Assembly: GCA_900550455.1 (NCBI GenBank)
Contig: URSE01000020.1
Coordinates: forward strand, 1 to 16,982
Origin: an uncultured Veillonella sp.
GTDB lineage: Bacteria; Bacillota; Negativicutes; Veillonellales; Veillonellaceae
DNA length: 16,982 nucleotides
Direction: 5' to 3'
The notes beneath the pieces are model-generated. The model had not been told where the DNA came from. It made no database searches and saw only the letters and a list, made by a program, of their open reading frames with translations. This document shows, piece by piece, positions 15,615 to 16,982 of this stretch. Within the stretch, counting starts at the first letter, position 1. Each line of letters begins with the position of its first letter. The position numbers and the translations under genes are program-made.

Positions 15615-15853
15615 TCTTGGCTCTGGCTACCTCTATTGATGCCATGGCCGTGGGCTTAGCCTTCGCTTTTATGAACCTAGATGTTGTCTATGCTGCCTCT
15701 TGGATTGGGCTTGTTACCTTTATCATAGCCTTAGTAGGCATGTACATGGGCCGCTTTATGGGATCCTTCGTCGAGAAACGGGCAGAAATGATTGGCGGTT
15801 TCATCTTGATTATATTAGGGATTAAGTTCCTCCTCACGGGCCTACTTCAATAG
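15608..15853 (+). CDS. mntP: manganese exporter MntP, C-terminal half (frame broken)
   Basis: This 81-aa frame is the second DUF204 repeat: LATSIDAMAVGLAFAF followed by two more membrane helices and the typical GGFILIILGIKFLL end. Its first ATG overlaps the stop of the N-terminal half by 7 nt, with GGGGG only 2 nt before the ATG as a poor, too-close ribosome site. If translated by coupling, cells would make two three-helix halves that might assemble. If not, the exporter is lost. Both halves look otherwise intact, with no further stops, which favours a recent or correctable event. Read together they make about 186 aa, the normal family length. Confidence 0.8.
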   Translation: MLVLALATSIDAMAVGLAFAFMNLDVVYAASWIGLVTFIIALVGMYMGRFMGSFVEKRAEMIGGFILIILGIKFLLTGLLQ

Positions 15854-15919
15854 CTTGTAGCCCTATGTTCTTCGGAGGAGGTTATTTTTCTTCAGATAAA
15901 GGAACTGCCAAAAGAGAAT

Positions 15920-15960
15920 GCGTCGTGTCAAGAATATAGCTTGACATGGCGCTATTTTTT
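15920..15960 (+). terminator. intrinsic terminator after mntP
   Basis: A 13-bp stem (15920-15932 with 15940-15952, two G-U pairs in RNA) has a 7-nt loop and ends in TATTTTTT. It ends the upstream transcript. Its right arm contains the -35 box of the rplU promoter. Confidence 0.88.
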
Positions 15961-15970
15961 AAGATATACT
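15941..15970 (+). promoter_or_regulatory. promoter of rplU-prp-rpmA
   Basis: A perfect TTGACA (15941-15946) and the -10 box TATACT (15965-15970, 5 of 6) have an 18-bp spacer. This is the best promoter in the window, as expected for ribosomal protein genes. The -35 is part of the preceding terminator stem. Confidence 0.8.
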
Positions 15971-15975
15971 ATCTG

Positions 15976-16083
15976 AGTATTAGTTCGGTTTTCTGAACTT
16001 TGCAGCCGCACGAAGAAGGTCTCAAAAGCCCTAGCTAGGGCAGGGCTACCATATTCGGCGAGTAACGAACAAGGAGGTGTAAT
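15976..16083 (+). promoter_or_regulatory. probable ribosomal protein L21 leader RNA
   Basis: The ~108-nt untranslated stretch before rplU is structured. There is a hairpin AGTTCGG/CTGAACT (15982-15999), an outer pairing GCCG (16005-16008) with CGGC (16056-16059), and an inner GC-rich hairpin (16027-16047) that can fold in two ways. The GCAGCCGCAC and TTCGGCGAGTAACGAAC stretches resemble what I recall of the L21 leader of low-GC Gram-positives, through which ribosomal protein L21 is thought to repress its own operon. The match is from memory; position and fold support it. The strong AAGGAGGTG of rplU lies at the 3' end. Confidence 0.65.
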
Positions 16084-16084
16084 C

Positions 16085-16396
16085 ATGTACGCAATTATCA
16101 AAACTGGTGGTAAACAATATCGCGTTCAAGAAGGCGATCTTATCACTATCGAAAAATTGGAAGCAGCTGCTGACGAAACTGTAACATTCGACCAAGTGTT
16201 GACTGTTGTAAATGACGGTTCCGTTAAAGTTGGCACTCCACTTGTAAACGGTGCAAAAGTTACAGGTAAAGTGGTTGAACACGGTAAAGGCAAAAAAATC
16301 TTGGTATTCAAATACAAGGCTAAATCCAACTACCGTCGTCGTCAAGGCCACCGTCAACCATTCACAAAAGTTCGCATCGAATCCATTAATGCATAA
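16085..16396 (+). CDS. rplU: 50S ribosomal protein L21
   Basis: The 103-aa product is full-length bL21. It starts MYAIIKTGGKQYRVQEGD, the diagnostic N-terminus. It also has VKVGTPLVNGAKV (48-60) and the basic RNA-binding end KYKAKSNYRRRQGHRQPFT. It binds 23S rRNA and sits next to L20 in the large subunit. AAGGAGGTG lies 6 nt before the ATG. The stop TAA shares its last base with the ATG of the next gene (TAATG), so prp is translationally coupled. Codon use is that of a highly expressed gene. Confidence 0.98.
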   Translation: MYAIIKTGGKQYRVQEGDLITIEKLEAAADETVTFDQVLTVVNDGSVKVGTPLVNGAKVTGKVVEHGKGKKILVFKYKAKSNYRRRQGHRQPFTKVRIESINA

Positions 16397-16710
16397 TGAT
16401 TTCCATTGAAATTAATCGCAATCGGGCAGGTCAAATTGTGGGTTGCCATATTGATGGTCATGCAGGATATGATGATCATGGATATGATATTGTATGCGCT
16501 GCAGTATCAGTCTTATCTTGTACTGCGATTCTTGGACTTCAAGAACGAGCGGGTCAAGAAGGGGACTATAGCAATGCATCCGGTTCCTGTGAAATGGTCT
16601 TAAGGGGTTCTTTAACTCCAAGCGGACAGGATATTTTAGAGACTATGATTCTCGGCCTTGCTGAGGTGTCTCGCCAATATCCAGAGTTCGTACAAATCTC
16701 AGACAAATAG
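16396..16710 (+). CDS. prp: ribosomal-processing cysteine protease Prp (YsxB)
   Basis: The 104-aa protein is the Prp cysteine protease that removes the N-terminal extension of ribosomal protein L27 in Firmicutes and relatives. The catalytic pair is present at the family's positions: His22 in DGHAGYDDHG and Cys34 in YDIVCAAVSVL. The gene lies between rplU and rpmA, as in other bacteria with cleavable L27. The downstream L27 carries the matching cleavage site, so enzyme and substrate are encoded side by side. The ATG overlaps the rplU stop by one base; there is no separate ribosome site, so its level probably depends on rplU translation. Older annotations call it YsxB or DUF464. Confidence 0.95.
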   Translation: MISIEINRNRAGQIVGCHIDGHAGYDDHGYDIVCAAVSVLSCTAILGLQERAGQEGDYSNASGSCEMVLRGSLTPSGQDILETMILGLAEVSRQYPEFVQISDK

Positions 16711-16722
16711 GAGGTGAAATTA

Positions 16723-16982
16723 ATGTTCAATTTCGATTTGCAATTATTTGCGCATAAAAAAGGTGTATCTTCTACACGTAATGGTCGTGATTCCGAATCC
16801 AAACGCCTTGGCGTTAAATGCCATGACGGTTCCACTGTAAAAGCTGGCAACATCATCGTTCGCCAACGTGGTACTCACTTCCACCCTGGTACAAACGTAG
16901 GTATCGGTAAGGATGACACTTTGTTCGCACTCGTGCCAGGCAAAGTGGCATTCGAACGTGCTGGTCGCTATAACCGTAAAGT
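16723..16982 (+). CDS. rpmA: 50S ribosomal protein L27, cut by window end
   Basis: The first 86 codons of bL27 are present. The N-terminus FNFDLQLFA followed by HKKG is the Firmicutes-type extension; by analogy with Staphylococcus, Prp cuts after FA (residue 10) to expose the tail that reaches the peptidyl transferase centre. Further L27 landmarks are SKRLGVK (26-32), RQRGTHFHPG (47-56) and VGIGKDDTLFAL (58-69). AGGAGGTG lies 7 nt before the ATG, directly at the end of prp. The reading frame continues beyond the window; only the C-terminal few residues should be missing, given the usual length of 85-100 aa. Confidence 0.97.
   Translation, partial: MFNFDLQLFAHKKGVSSTRNGRDSESKRLGVKCHDGSTVKAGNIIVRQRGTHFHPGTNVGIGKDDTLFALVPGKVAFERAGRYNRK

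Noticed and set aside
15854..15919. Manganese-responsive yybP-ykoY type riboswitch linked to mntP
   Set aside because: Such an element should lie upstream of mntP, where only 15 nt separate it from rng. The sequence after mntP shows only the terminator and the L21 leader.
1..16982. CRISPR array, insertion sequence, prophage or defence system
   Set aside because: No regularly spaced repeats, transposase, integrase or phage-like genes are present, and every long interval is filled by housekeeping genes.

Overview
The window looks like a core chromosomal segment of a Negativicute (Firmicutes with an outer membrane), most likely a Veillonella-type relative. The support is gene order (maf-radC-mreBCD-PBP2-minD-rodA, two radical-SAM-linked genes, rng, rplU-prp-rpmA), the Firmicutes-type cleavable N-terminus on ribosomal protein L27, strong AGGAGG ribosome sites and protein-level resemblance. 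The genus is an inference from memory and was not searched. I see no prophage, insertion sequence, CRISPR array, tRNA or rRNA.

Layout. (1) 49-1254, minus strand: tmcAL (ylbM), the tRNA-Met cytidine acetate ligase. It is divergent from a plus-strand operon of a small membrane-anchored protein of unknown function (1370-1942) and acetate kinase ackA (1945-3141). The ackA gene ends in a clear intrinsic terminator. (2) 3212-3926: promoter, maf nucleotide pyrophosphatase, terminator. (3) 3959-4684: radC. (4) 4741-11173: promoter and the elongasome cluster mreB-mreC-mreD-mrdA (PBP2)-minD-rodA, tightly packed with 1-4 nt overlaps at mreB/mreC/mreD and a hairpin straddling the mrdA stop. (5) 11212-15281: radical SAM protein (TIGR03960 type), its partner (TIGR03936/DUF2344 type) and ribonuclease G. 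(6) 15297-15853: an mntP manganese exporter split by a frameshift exactly between its two homologous halves, then a terminator. (7) 15941-16982: a strong promoter whose -35 lies inside that terminator, a probable L21 leader RNA, rplU, the Prp protease and rpmA (cut by the window end).

How the genes work together. The central block is the lateral cell-wall machine: MreB/C/D scaffold, the RodA glycosyltransferase and the PBP2 transpeptidase. Two cytoskeletal members look functionally altered. MreB has Met in place of the catalytic Glu (residue 134) and has lost several acidic ligand residues. MinD sits without minC or minE, and the positions corresponding to the MinC/MinE-binding face of E. coli MinD are changed. 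Together these suggest a shape and division apparatus remodelled in a coccoid or short-cell lineage. The right end is translation and RNA metabolism: RNase G, then L21, the Prp protease and L27, where Prp trims L27.

The points most worth a second look are the degenerate MreB active site, the orphan altered MinD, the split mntP, and the terminator/promoter/leader arrangement upstream of rplU. No clearly new multi-gene system is visible. The novelty here lies in altered versions of known genes.
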